From contig NZ_JAHBDK010000108.1 of NCBI RefSeq assembly GCF_019956415.1, forward strand, positions 62,001-126,000: a stretch of 64,000 nt of DNA, written 5' to 3'. Shown piece after piece: positions 33,798 through 43,159 of this stretch. Every line of letters begins with the position of its first letter. The stretch's first letter is position 1. A program made the translations under genes and the position numbers. The stretch is from Pseudomonas sp. GL-B-19. Its GTDB lineage: Bacteria > Pseudomonadota > Gammaproteobacteria > Pseudomonadales > Pseudomonadaceae. The notes beneath the pieces were generated by a model, which saw only the letters and a program-made list of their open reading frames with translations, made no database searches and was not told where the DNA came from.

Positions 33798-34589
33798 ATG
33801 CGTTCATTTCTTTTGCTGGTGATGGGGCTGGTCTGCGCGACCGCTGCCTGGGCAGAACCGACGGCTGAGCTCTCGGAACCGGTCGGTGGCTGGCGCTTTA
33901 GCGGTCTGCTCGACCGTAGCGAAAACCCGCAAGTTGCCTATCCCACGCCGCCCATCGACCGGGGCGTGCAGCGCAATCGCACGATGATCGAGGGCCAACT
34001 CAAGGCCATCGGCACTCAACGCGGGCCGCACACGCTGGCGGTGAACGGCAATCCACTGAATCTGTACACCGACGACGAGGGGCGTTTCGCCCGGCCGTAT
34101 GTCTTTGGCGCGGGCTCCAACAGCGTCGAAGTGCGCAGTGCCGAAGGCCAGTCGCTCAAGCGCGTTCAATTCTATGAAGCCAACAACCTGCGCACGCCGG
34201 CACGGATTCGCGTGGTGCTGGGTTGGGACGATCCGAAAGCCGAGCTCGACCTGCACATCATTACCCCTGACGGCCAGCATGCGTTTTGGGCTCACTCGGC
34301 GCTGACCAATGGCGGCGGCCTCGACCCCGACGGCGTCGATGGCCCCGGTCCGGAAATGTTCACCATGACCGCGCCGTTGCATGGCACCTATCTGGTTTAT
34401 GTGAACTATTGGGGCAACTTCGGCAGCGGCGGCTATAACTTCGAGGAGGCCAGCAACCAGAACGAGGTCATCACCTCGCAGATCAACCTGGTGCTCAACG
34501 AAAACACCGTCGACGAAAAACGCGAGACCTTCATCGTGCCCCTGCGCGCGATCGGTGACCTGCTGCTGGTCAAGACTTTCAACTATTAA
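33798..34589 (+). CDS. magA: MagA, DUF2135/YfaP-like secreted protein
   Basis: 263 aa. Signal peptide MRSFLLLVMGLVCATAAWA. The body contains VRVVLGWDDPKAELDLHI-like text (WDDPKAELDLHIITPDGQH) and YLVYVNYWGNFGSG, the DUF2135 core seen in E. coli YfaP, probably a beta-sandwich that binds calcium through its Asp cluster (inference). First gene of the six-gene operon around the alpha-2-macroglobulin MagD. Strong AGGAGG before the ATG at 33798. Paralogous to MagF, the last gene. Confidence 0.88.
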   Translation: MRSFLLLVMGLVCATAAWAEPTAELSEPVGGWRFSGLLDRSENPQVAYPTPPIDRGVQRNRTMIEGQLKAIGTQRGPHTLAVNGNPLNLYTDDEGRFARPYVFGAGSNSVEVRSAEGQSLKRVQFYEANNLRTPARIRVVLGWDDPKAELDLHIITPDGQHAFWAHSALTNGGGLDPDGVDGPGPEMFTMTAPLHGTYLVYVNYWGNFGSGGYNFEEASNQNEVITSQINLVLNENTVDEKRETFIVPLRAIGDLLLVKTFNY

Positions 34590-34625
34590 GCATCCCGCAC
34601 CACGGATGAATTGGGTGTTGTGAAC

Positions 34626-36338
34626 ATGAGTGAAGAGACTGTTTCCCCGGCCGCTGACGCACCTGCTGCCAAAGCTCCCCGCCGTTGGCCGGCGCTGCTG
34701 GTCGGGCTGTGCCTGGTTGTTGGCGTGGCGGGTGGGTTGTGGTGGTTCATGCACAAACCCAAAGCGCCACCGGCGGAGTTGGCTAGCGACAAACTGGGCA
34801 TGAGCCGGCCGGACGGTCTGCTCGAAACCCACTCCTTGAGCCAATTGCCCAAGGACCTGCTGGCGGTGCCGTTCCTCAAGGAAACCCTGACCGAAGATTT
34901 CGTCTTCTATTACGAAGCGCATGTCGATCGTCTCGGCTTGATCGGCAGTCTGCGACGGATCATTTACGAGCATGACCTGAAATTGCAGGACAGCCTGATC
35001 GAGCAACTCTTCGATCAACCAGCCGACGTGGCGCTGTGGCGCGGGGCGGATGGCCGGCTCAAGGATTTCCTGTTGGTGATGGATCGCGGTGGCCTGGCCA
35101 AGGTCTTGGAGCCGCTGGCCAAAGTGGCGCTGGACGATTCACAGCTGACTAAACTCAGTGATGTGAAGGTCGGTGCCGACGACGTGGCGCTTTATCAGCT
35201 CACCTACAACAACAGCAAAGCGCTGGTCTTCGCTTCCCATGGCGACAAACTGGTGGTGCTGTCCAATCCCTCCAAACTCTACGACCCAAGTAACGGAGCG
35301 GCGGAAGAGCCGGGCAGTGTTTCGACCCTGGCGCTGGCGGCTCTGCTGAACGGCGACAAACTGTTCCCCGAAGCCTTCGGCCTGCCACCGCGTACACCGG
35401 AAGTGAAACAACGTCTCTCGGTGAACTCCAGCGTTCTGGCCATGGGTTACCAGCGCTTCATCCCGAACTTCGCCGGACTGCGCTTCGACATGGACGACAA
35501 GGGCTGGCACAGCTTCCTTGCTCTGGATGAACTAGAGGATCAGCCGGACTTCGACTTCAAACCGATCTGGCAAGCCATGCCGATGGGCGCCAGCGCCTGC
35601 GTTGCTTTGCCCCTCGCGGCGGAACAACAGAAACCGCTGCTGGTGAAACTCGGCGCCGAAGAAACCGTGGCCCAGGCCCTGACCGAACACATGGCTGGTG
35701 CCGCCGGACTGTGCTGGTATGCCGATTCGCGTCTCTACACACCGCTGCTGGTGGCCAGCCTGAACGACGATGACAGCGCCAAGCTCGACGGTGATCTGGG
35801 CAGTTTGTTCGGTTCGATGGTCGGCGCCTTTGAGCCGAATGTCGAAGAGCATGCGTTCCCGGTGGTCGAGAAACAGGAAGGTCCAACCCACCAGTGGCAG
35901 CGTCAGGTCAGCTCCAACTTCGGCCCCTACAAAGCCAAGGAAGCTGAAGATCCGGACGCGATTTCCGGCAAGGCCTTCATGGAAGTCAGCCTGGCCCGTC
36001 ACGGCTCGACGCTGTTGTTCTCCCTTGACGACAAACTCGTGGACAAGGCCCTCGGCACCCTCGACAAACGCTTCCCGCCGATGGCTGACGTGGTGCCGAA
36101 AGACCTGCTGATGCCGCTCTACTTCGGCCCGGAGCCCATGGCGCAACTGATGCAACAGGAAACCCTCGACAGCCTGCCGCAGGACATGGAACCGGTGTTT
36201 TACAACGCCGCGCAAACCTACCTGATCCCGAAATTGCGCAAGCTCGGTGGCTATGGAAAATACGCCCTGACCTTGCCCGAAGGCAGTGAACCCGACGGCC
36301 ACTGGCAATGGCTGCCGCTGCAATGGAAAGCCCTGTGA
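34626..36338 (+). CDS. magB: MagB, DUF2138/YfaA-like membrane-anchored protein
   Basis: 570 aa. Cytoplasmic Pro/Ala-rich start, one membrane helix at about residues 25-43 (ALLVGLCLVVGVAGGLWWFM), then a large periplasmic domain with FVFYYEAHVDRLGLIGSLRR and many acidic residues. DUF2138 is found only in yfa/mag-type operons. Function unknown; in P. aeruginosa Mag proteins form a periplasmic complex with MagD. ATG at 34626 has only a weak ribosome site. Its stop overlaps magC. Confidence 0.85.
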   Translation: MSEETVSPAADAPAAKAPRRWPALLVGLCLVVGVAGGLWWFMHKPKAPPAELASDKLGMSRPDGLLETHSLSQLPKDLLAVPFLKETLTEDFVFYYEAHVDRLGLIGSLRRIIYEHDLKLQDSLIEQLFDQPADVALWRGADGRLKDFLLVMDRGGLAKVLEPLAKVALDDSQLTKLSDVKVGADDVALYQLTYNNSKALVFASHGDKLVVLSNPSKLYDPSNGAAEEPGSVSTLALAALLNGDKLFPEAFGLPPRTPEVKQRLSVNSSVLAMGYQRFIPNFAGLRFDMDDKGWHSFLALDELEDQPDFDFKPIWQAMPMGASACVALPLAAEQQKPLLVKLGAEETVAQALTEHMAGAAGLCWYADSRLYTPLLVASLNDDDSAKLDGDLGSLFGSMVGAFEPNVEEHAFPVVEKQEGPTHQWQRQVSSNFGPYKAKEAEDPDAISGKAFMEVSLARHGSTLLFSLDDKLVDKALGTLDKRFPPMADVVPKDLLMPLYFGPEPMAQLMQQETLDSLPQDMEPVFYNAAQTYLIPKLRKLGGYGKYALTLPEGSEPDGHWQWLPLQWKAL

Positions 36339-36973
36339 CTGCACTCATCCGAGGCCTCGGCTTGCTGGCCATGTTGCTGGGCAGTCGCGCGCTCGCCACT
36401 GAGGCGCCACCCCTCGACGTGCAGCAATCCCAGGTGTTTCGCGCCTGGTTCGTGCGCATCGCCCAGGAACAACTGACCCAAGGCCCGAGCCCGCGCTGGT
36501 ATCAGCAGGACTGCGCAGGCCTGGTGCGGTTCGCCGCCAACGAAGCGTTGAAAGTCCATGACGATAAATGGCTGCGCAGCAATGGCCTGTCCAATCGCTA
36601 CCTGCCACCGGAACTGCAATTGAGCGAGGCGCAACGTGGTCTCGCCCAGCAATGGCAACAGGGCGGCGGCAAGGTCGGGCCGTACGTCAACGCGATCAAA
36701 TTGATTCAGTTCAACAGCCATCTGATTAGCCGTGATGTGGCGCAAGCCCGGCCCGGCGACCTGATGTTTTTCGATCAGGGCGACGACCAGCACCTGATGA
36801 TCTGGATGGGCCGCTACATCGCCTATCACACCGGCACCACCACCCCCACTGACAACGGCATGCGTTCGGCAAGCCTGCAGCAACTCATGACATGGAAGGA
36901 CACCCGATGGATACCCGACGCAGCCAACCCCAACTTCATCGGCGTCTATCGACTGAACTTTCTCTCCCAATGA
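36335..36973 (+). CDS. magC: MagC, DUF1175/YfaT-like protein with NlpC/P60-type motifs
   Basis: 212 aa. GTG start at 36335 overlapping the magB stop (GTGA) gives a clean signal peptide MTALIRGLGLLAMLLGSRALA; an ATG at 36323 is the alternative. DCAGLVRF (Cys60), PGDLMFF (140-146), His153 and the YIAYHTG His165 reproduce the order DCSGLV...PGDLVFF...H...H of NlpC/P60 cysteine peptidases. That suggests a peptidoglycan or peptide hydrolase, although the family is listed as unknown. Overlaps magD (ATGA). Confidence 0.83.
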   Translation: MTALIRGLGLLAMLLGSRALATEAPPLDVQQSQVFRAWFVRIAQEQLTQGPSPRWYQQDCAGLVRFAANEALKVHDDKWLRSNGLSNRYLPPELQLSEAQRGLAQQWQQGGGKVGPYVNAIKLIQFNSHLISRDVAQARPGDLMFFDQGDDQHLMIWMGRYIAYHTGTTTPTDNGMRSASLQQLMTWKDTRWIPDAANPNFIGVYRLNFLSQ

Positions 36974-39900
36974 TCGGTGCCCGCATGTTGCGTTTTCTGC
37001 CTCTGCTGTTGGTCTTGATGCTGCCTTTCTCGGCGGTCAACGCCGAAGACACCGTCGAGCCGAGCGGCTACACGCCAGTGGCCGGTGAAAGTTTTTTTCT
37101 GCTGGCCGACAGCAGTTTCGCCAGCGATGAACAAGCCATGGTGCGCCTCGAAGCGCCGGGTCGTGACTATCGCCGGTTTCGCATGGAGCCTTACGGCGGC
37201 GCCGACATTCGTGTGTACCGCATCGACAAGCCGCTGGATTTTCTCAAACGCCAGAAGAACCTGCACCGCGTCGTCAGCGATGGCCAGTTCAAAGGTGAAG
37301 GTCTGTCGAACACGCTCGCGTACCTGTGGGACAACTGGTACCGAAAATCCCGTCGCGTGATGCAGCGGGCGTTTTCCTACGAGTCCCGTCAACAAGTCAC
37401 CGAGGAAGTGCCGGAACTGAAGATGGGCACCGCCATCGCCGCGCCAACGCCTTATGACGCACAGCCGCAATTCGCCCTGATCCCGGGCCTGCCGGTGGTC
37501 AGTCAATTCCGCTATCCGCTGTGGCAAGCCAAACCGATCCAGCCGCCTGAGGGTGTGAACCTGGCCGGTTCTTCCAGCGAGTTCGTCAGTGTTGCGCCGG
37601 GTAACGTCTACATTCCGTTGGGCAACTTGAAACCGGGTCTGTACCTGGTGGAAGCGTTGATCGGCAAGTACCGCGCGACCACCATGGTGTTTGTCTCGAA
37701 CACCGTGGCGGTGAGCAAGATCGCCGGTGATGAACTGGTGGTCTGGGCTGCGCGCAAACACGAAGGCAGTTCAGTACCGAAAGTGAATGTGTTGTGGACC
37801 GATGGCCTCGGCGTGATGAACAGCGGCGCCACCGATACCGATGGTTTGCTGCGTCTGAAACACGTCAGCCCCGAGCGTTCTTTCGTGATTGGCGAGGACG
37901 AAGAGGGCGGGGTGTTTGTCTCCGAGAACTTCTATTACGACAGCGAAATCTACGACACCAAACTCTACGCCTTCACCGACCGACCGCTGTACCGGCCGGG
38001 GGATTGGGTGTCGCTGAAAATCGTCGGGCGCGAATTCAAGAATGCGCGTGATTCGGTGGCGCCGACCGCAGCCGACGTCAACGTGACCGTGCTCGATGCC
38101 ACGGGCACGGCGCTGCAATCGCTGGCGTTGAAACTCGATTCCAAGGCGGGCACCCAAGGTCGTTTCCAGTTGCCGGACAATGCGGTGGCGGGCGGCTATG
38201 AGCTGCGTTTCAGCTACAAGGATCAGACCTACAGCAGTGCGTTCCGCGTGGCTGAATACATCAAACCGCACTTCGAAATTTCGCTGAACCTGGCCAAGCA
38301 GGATTACCGCACGGGCGAACCGGTGAAGGGCAGCCTGGTATTGCTATACCCGGACGGTAAACCGGTGGCCAACGCCAAATTGAGCCTGAGCCTGCGTGCC
38401 CAGCAACTGTCGATGGTCGACAACGAACTGCAATACCTCGGGCAATTCCCGGTGGAGCTGACCAGTACCGAACTGACCACTGATTCCAAAGGCAACGCGA
38501 CCCTCGACCTGCCGGCCGCCGAGAAGCCGAGCCGCTACATGCTCACCGTGTTTGCCAGCGATGGCGCGGCGTATCGGGTCAAGACCACCAAGGAGATTCT
38601 CATTGACCGTGGTGCCGCGAGTTTCAGCTTGAGTGCGCCGCAACGCTTCAGTGCGGTGGGCGACAAAGTCATTTTCAGCTATCAAAACGAAGGCGCCAAC
38701 GAGCAGAGCAAAACCGTCACGCCGAGCAGCTACGGCTGGGTGCGTCTGGAAGACCAGAGCAGCGGCGACGGCAAACTTGCCGCGAAGGACAAAGGTTTCA
38801 CCGTGGCTTTCGACCGTCCGGGCACTTACAACCTGACGTTGAAGGATGACCATGGCCGCGTGATTGGCGCGACCGGTCATTCGGTCACCGGCGATGGCGT
38901 CAAAGCCGTGCCGGGCACCGTGGAAATTGTCCTCGATAAACCGGAGTACAAAGCGGGTGATGAAGCCTTGGCGTTGATCACTTTCCCGGAACCAATCAGC
39001 GATGCGCTGCTGTCGCTGGAGCGCGACAAGGTCGAGGCCACGGCGCTGCTGTCCAAGGGCGGCGACTGGCTGAAGATGGAAAAACTCAGCGACACCCAAT
39101 ACCGTGCGCGCATTCCGGTGAAGGACAATTTCGCGCCGAACCTGACCTTCTCCGTGCTGTACACCAAGGGCGGTCAGTACAGTTTTCAGAACGCCGGCAT
39201 CAAGGTGATTGCGCCGCAAATCGACGTGGCCATCGTCACCGATAAAGAGGCCTATCAGCCGGGCGATACCGTGTCGGTCGACCTCACCACGCAGTTCGCC
39301 GGCAAGCCGATTCCGGCACACCTGACGGTCAGCGTGGTCGACGAAATGGTCTACGCGTTGCAACCGGAAGTTGCGCCAACCATCGACCAGTTCTTCTACC
39401 ACCCACGCCGCAACAACGTGCGCACCAGCGCCAGTCTGTCGTTCATCAGCTACGACGTGGCGTTGCCGGGCAGCCCGGGCGCGCCGGGCAAAGCCAACCG
39501 CAGCGAGCGGGGGGTGAAAGTGCTGGAGCGGCCACGTCGTGAAGACGTCGACACCGCCGCGTGGCAGCCGGAATTGATCACCGATGCCAACGGCAAAACC
39601 CGCTTCACCTTCAAGATGCCGGACTCGCTGACCCGCTGGCGCATCACCGCCCGAGCCATCGCCGATGACGGTCAGGTCGGGCAGAAGAAGCAATTCGTGC
39701 GCTCGGAAAAACCGCTGTACCTGAAGTGGAGCGGGCCAACCAAATTCCGCAGTGGCGACAAGCCGGCTCTTGGGGTGTTTGCCTTCAGTCAGGCTGAAAA
39801 ACCAGTCAAGGCTGAGCTGGTGATTCATTACGGCGGCGCCGATCAGCGTGTGCCGGTGACCCTGAACAATGGCATCAACTACATCCCGCTGCCTGCGTTC

Positions 39901-41535
39901 GCGTTGGCCTCTGGCGAGTGGACTGCCGAACTGGTGCAGGATGGCAAAACCGCTGACGCGCTGGCCGTGCGCCTGACCGCGACCGGTGAAGGTTGGCAGG
40001 TTACGCAAAGCCAAAGTCTGGACGTGGCCAGCGGCGATACACCGCTGAGTTTGCCGGCGGACGCGACGGATATTCGCCTGCGTCTGGATGACAGCCCGCA
40101 AGCGCTGTTCCGTTCGGCGCTGGATGATTTGCTCAGTTATCCATACGGCGGCGTTGAACAAACCGCCAGTCGTTTGCTGCCGCTGAGCATCGCGTATCCA
40201 ACCTTGGCGTCGAACCCGCAAATCCGCGATCGCTTACGCCTGATCATGCAAAACAGCCGTCTGCGTCTGGTGCAAATGGCCGGGCCTTACGCGAGCTTCA
40301 CCTGGTGGGGCATGGACGGCGAGCCGGATGCGTTCCTGACCGCTTACGCTTACTACGCCGACTGGTACGCCAGTAAAGCGTTGGAGCTGAGCCTGCCGCC
40401 GGAGCATTGGCAGCGGGTGCTGGAGGTGTATTCGAAGCAGGCCAAAAACACCCCGCTGTTGCAGCGCGCGCTGATCCTGTCGTTCGCCAAACAGATGCAA
40501 TTGCCGGTGAACACCTTACTCAGTGGGTTGATGGATGACCTGGCGAAAGCGGGCGAGGGTAACGCCGCGAACCTGATGGAGGACGGTGAAGACAGCCTCG
40601 TGATGAGTGATCCGGATTCGGCGCTCGGCTTAGCCGCTGCGCGCGTGTTGACGGCATCACTTGCGCGTCAGTCCAAGGTGACGCTACCGGACGCTTTCAA
40701 TCGTCAACTGGCGGATGCGCAACAGCGATTGGCCGTCAGCTCGCAGCCGTTCGCCGAAGCGCTGAACCTGTCGCTTCAAGCCTTCGATCCGGCTCACGCG
40801 CAAGCCTTGTTGCAACGCTTGCTGCCGCAGCAATCGACGCTGGAACGCGCCTTGGCGCTGACCTGGTTGCAACGCAGCATCGAGCAGGCTTCGCCCACCA
40901 TCGCATTGGCACCGGGGGAAGGCTGGAAGAAAGAACACAGTGATACCGGTGAGATGTATTGGACGTGGCAGGGTGTTTCGCCAGTGCCGGCCGTGTTGTC
41001 GTTGGCTGGGACGCAGGAACGGCCATTGCGTGCCGCGTTGAGCTACCAGACCCAACAACCTTCGATTGATCCGATGGCAGTGACCATCACTCGTCGCCTG
41101 TCGCGTCTGGTGCCGGGTGATGAGGCCTTCACCTTCAAACTCGAAGCGGTCGGCACCCAGCCATTGTCCAGCGACAGTCTGTATCTGGACGAAGTGATCA
41201 TCACCAGCAAAGCCGCGAAACCGCTGCGCTACGGCATGCTCGAAGTGCCGCTGCCGCCGGGTGCCGATGTCGAGCGCACCACGTGGGGCATCAAGTTGAT
41301 GGGCAAGGCCGGCACCGAACCGACGGCGCTGGAGAAGGCGCGTTTCGAGCCGGGGCAAATGGCTTACGCGATTCCGGTGAATGCCTTGAGCGGTGAGATG
41401 CGCTTGCGTCACTTGGTGCGCTTTTCGCAGAAGGGTCAGTTCAATTTGCCGCCAGTGCGGTTCACTCAGGTTTATGCGCCGCAACATCAGGCGCAGGAAC
41501 AGAAGCCGGCCCTTGGTCAGGTTACGGTCAACTGA
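36970..41535 (+). CDS. magD: MagD, bacterial alpha-2-macroglobulin without thioester (YfaS-like)
   Basis: 1521 aa secreted protein. Signal peptide MLRFLPLLLVLMLPFSAVNA within the first 25-30 residues and no lipobox. MG-type beta-sandwich domains run through the N-terminal two thirds (for example YAFTDRPLYRPGDWVSLK and EYKAGDEALALITF); the complement-like TED helices follow. The thioester site CxEQ is replaced by YPYGGVEQ, with Gly1061 where Cys should be, so covalent trapping is impossible. Family proteins trap or inhibit proteases in the periplasm. ATG at 36970 overlaps magC. Confidence 0.92.
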   Translation: MIGARMLRFLPLLLVLMLPFSAVNAEDTVEPSGYTPVAGESFFLLADSSFASDEQAMVRLEAPGRDYRRFRMEPYGGADIRVYRIDKPLDFLKRQKNLHRVVSDGQFKGEGLSNTLAYLWDNWYRKSRRVMQRAFSYESRQQVTEEVPELKMGTAIAAPTPYDAQPQFALIPGLPVVSQFRYPLWQAKPIQPPEGVNLAGSSSEFVSVAPGNVYIPLGNLKPGLYLVEALIGKYRATTMVFVSNTVAVSKIAGDELVVWAARKHEGSSVPKVNVLWTDGLGVMNSGATDTDGLLRLKHVSPERSFVIGEDEEGGVFVSENFYYDSEIYDTKLYAFTDRPLYRPGDWVSLKIVGREFKNARDSVAPTAADVNVTVLDATGTALQSLALKLDSKAGTQGRFQLPDNAVAGGYELRFSYKDQTYSSAFRVAEYIKPHFEISLNLAKQDYRTGEPVKGSLVLLYPDGKPVANAKLSLSLRAQQLSMVDNELQYLGQFPVELTSTELTTDSKGNATLDLPAAEKPSRYMLTVFASDGAAYRVKTTKEILIDRGAASFSLSAPQRFSAVGDKVIFSYQNEGANEQSKTVTPSSYGWVRLEDQSSGDGKLAAKDKGFTVAFDRPGTYNLTLKDDHGRVIGATGHSVTGDGVKAVPGTVEIVLDKPEYKAGDEALALITFPEPISDALLSLERDKVEATALLSKGGDWLKMEKLSDTQYRARIPVKDNFAPNLTFSVLYTKGGQYSFQNAGIKVIAPQIDVAIVTDKEAYQPGDTVSVDLTTQFAGKPIPAHLTVSVVDEMVYALQPEVAPTIDQFFYHPRRNNVRTSASLSFISYDVALPGSPGAPGKANRSERGVKVLERPRREDVDTAAWQPELITDANGKTRFTFKMPDSLTRWRITARAIADDGQVGQKKQFVRSEKPLYLKWSGPTKFRSGDKPALGVFAFSQAEKPVKAELVIHYGGADQRVPVTLNNGINYIPLPAFALASGEWTAELVQDGKTADALAVRLTATGEGWQVTQSQSLDVASGDTPLSLPADATDIRLRLDDSPQALFRSALDDLLSYPYGGVEQTASRLLPLSIAYPTLASNPQIRDRLRLIMQNSRLRLVQMAGPYASFTWWGMDGEPDAFLTAYAYYADWYASKALELSLPPEHWQRVLEVYSKQAKNTPLLQRALILSFAKQMQLPVNTLLSGLMDDLAKAGEGNAANLMEDGEDSLVMSDPDSALGLAAARVLTASLARQSKVTLPDAFNRQLADAQQRLAVSSQPFAEALNLSLQAFDPAHAQALLQRLLPQQSTLERALALTWLQRSIEQASPTIALAPGEGWKKEHSDTGEMYWTWQGVSPVPAVLSLAGTQERPLRAALSYQTQQPSIDPMAVTITRRLSRLVPGDEAFTFKLEAVGTQPLSSDSLYLDEVIITSKAAKPLRYGMLEVPLPPGADVERTTWGIKLMGKAGTEPTALEKARFEPGQMAYAIPVNALSGEMRLRHLVRFSQKGQFNLPPVRFTQVYAPQHQAQEQKPALGQVTVN

Positions 41536-41536
41536 C

Positions 41537-43156
41537 ATGACCCGGCCTCTGGTCTGGTTGCTGCTGTGTTTGACTCCTGCTCTAGCGACAGCGCAGGACG
41601 AACCGCTGCGGCTGGGTTTCAAGGGCGAACTACTGTCGTTGAGCCGGACTCAGGTGGTTTCACGCGAGCCCATGCCTGCTGATTTGCAGGCGCCATTGGG
41701 CAGTTTGTGGAAGTTGTTTGTGTACGGTTGGCTGGTGGATACCGGCGCTCAAGAATCGCCTTATGAATGTCGCGGGCAGTCAAAAGAAGAAGTTTATTGC
41801 TGCACGGCCGGCGGCAAAATTGAGCGCGATCAGGCGTTGGTGAAATCGTGTGGCTTGTACTTTGAACCGGCGCGATTGGGCATCACCGACGCTGACTGGC
41901 GCACGTATTGGCAAGCGCGACAGGCACCGGAATGGTTACTGGATTTGCCCTCATTAAAGCCCTCTGCGCGAGTTTCCGTCGCTGAATTGCTCAAGGTACT
42001 TGCCGGGATGCCGGCGCAGGATCAGGCGCGACGGGTGTTGCTGGACGTGGTGCTGAATGCCGCCGATGGCAATGTCGTGGGCGAACTCGGTGGCCGGTTG
42101 CGGGTGAAAACCTGGAGCTGGTTGGGGGATCAGGCCCCGTCGTCACGTCAGGGCGGGTTTGCCGGTTGGACGGCGGATGGCACGCCGATCTGGGCCGGTG
42201 GGCGCGGGACCAGTCAAATGGTGCTTCGTCATTACGGTGAGGCGTTAGCCTCAGCGTTGCCGACTGACTGGCCTGCGGATACGGGGCGTTGTGTCGAAGT
42301 CGGGTTGTTTTCGCGCTATCCGATCGAGCGCGTTCTGACGGGGGGGCGTGTGGTTTCTTCCGGGCCTTTGCAGGGCAACTATCGCATTGAATTCAGCAAC
42401 CGCAACCAACTCGATATCCACAGCGACGGCGAACTCTTTTTATTGAAGGACAAGCTCGTCGCCCGCCTGGACCGCGAAGAATACGTCGCCCGCGTCCTCC
42501 AGCGCGAAGCCAAACCCGAACCCGCCGAAGCCGCCAAAGCCCTGGCCGTCGCCATCCGCACCTACCTGCTGCAAAACGCCACCCGCAATGGCGACTGCCT
42601 CAGCATCGACGACAGCAGCAGCCGTCAACGCGTCGCCCCACGCCCAGCCACTAACGAAGCGCGCAATATCGCCGCCTGGACCAGCGACCTCGTACTGGCC
42701 GGCAGTACCGTCACCTACCACGCCGATCAACCCGGCCCGGACAAACTCTCTTGGCAGCAAGCCGTCGAACAAGCCAACGCCGGCCAACGCTTCGACGCCA
42801 TCCTGATGCACGCCTACCCGCGCGGCAGTCTCAGTCGCTGGGACAACCCTGTCGCCTCCTGCGAAGCACTGCCCGCCGCGCAAGACTGGCTGCAAACCCA
42901 GCGTCGCGGCTGGCGTGCGCGGTTGGAAAGCGAGGTCGGCTACAACGAAGTCAGCACCTTCGCCGTCTGCCGCCTGGCCTTCGGCCGGCCCTACGTCGAC
43001 CGCGAACGTCAGCGCATCTACGTACGCGGCGTGCTGTCGCTGCAAGACCGCCTCGACCTGACCCACGAATACCTGCATCTGGCCTTCGAAGCACACCCCA
43101 ACGGCCAGGATGAAACCTACATCGAAGGGCTCGCCCGCCACCTCTTGCTGGAATAG
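41537..43156 (+). CDS. magE: MagE, DUF2300/YfaQ-like secreted multidomain protein
   Basis: 539 aa. Signal peptide MTRPLVWLLLCLTPALATA. Residues 50-200 look like a penicillin-binding/beta-lactamase fold: SLWK (56-59) as SxxK, ERDQALVKSCGLYF like the PBP stretch around SxN (N replaced by G), and RVKTWSW as a changed KTG. Residues 310-400 (REEYVARVLQREA.., AAKALAVAIRTYLLQNA) resemble SpoIID/LytB. HEYLH at 510-514 is a possible metal site. DUF2300 function unknown. From about 42420 third codon positions shift from G to C, at the SpoIID-like boundary. Confidence 0.85.
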   Translation: MTRPLVWLLLCLTPALATAQDEPLRLGFKGELLSLSRTQVVSREPMPADLQAPLGSLWKLFVYGWLVDTGAQESPYECRGQSKEEVYCCTAGGKIERDQALVKSCGLYFEPARLGITDADWRTYWQARQAPEWLLDLPSLKPSARVSVAELLKVLAGMPAQDQARRVLLDVVLNAADGNVVGELGGRLRVKTWSWLGDQAPSSRQGGFAGWTADGTPIWAGGRGTSQMVLRHYGEALASALPTDWPADTGRCVEVGLFSRYPIERVLTGGRVVSSGPLQGNYRIEFSNRNQLDIHSDGELFLLKDKLVARLDREEYVARVLQREAKPEPAEAAKALAVAIRTYLLQNATRNGDCLSIDDSSSRQRVAPRPATNEARNIAAWTSDLVLAGSTVTYHADQPGPDKLSWQQAVEQANAGQRFDAILMHAYPRGSLSRWDNPVASCEALPAAQDWLQTQRRGWRARLESEVGYNEVSTFAVCRLAFGRPYVDRERQRIYVRGVLSLQDRLDLTHEYLHLAFEAHPNGQDETYIEGLARHLLLE

Positions 43157-43159
43157 GCC

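Noticed and set aside
38344..40221. 625-codon minus-strand frame opposite magD
   Set aside because: Low-complexity antisense frame; magD is clearly the coding strand by signal peptide, overlaps and homology.
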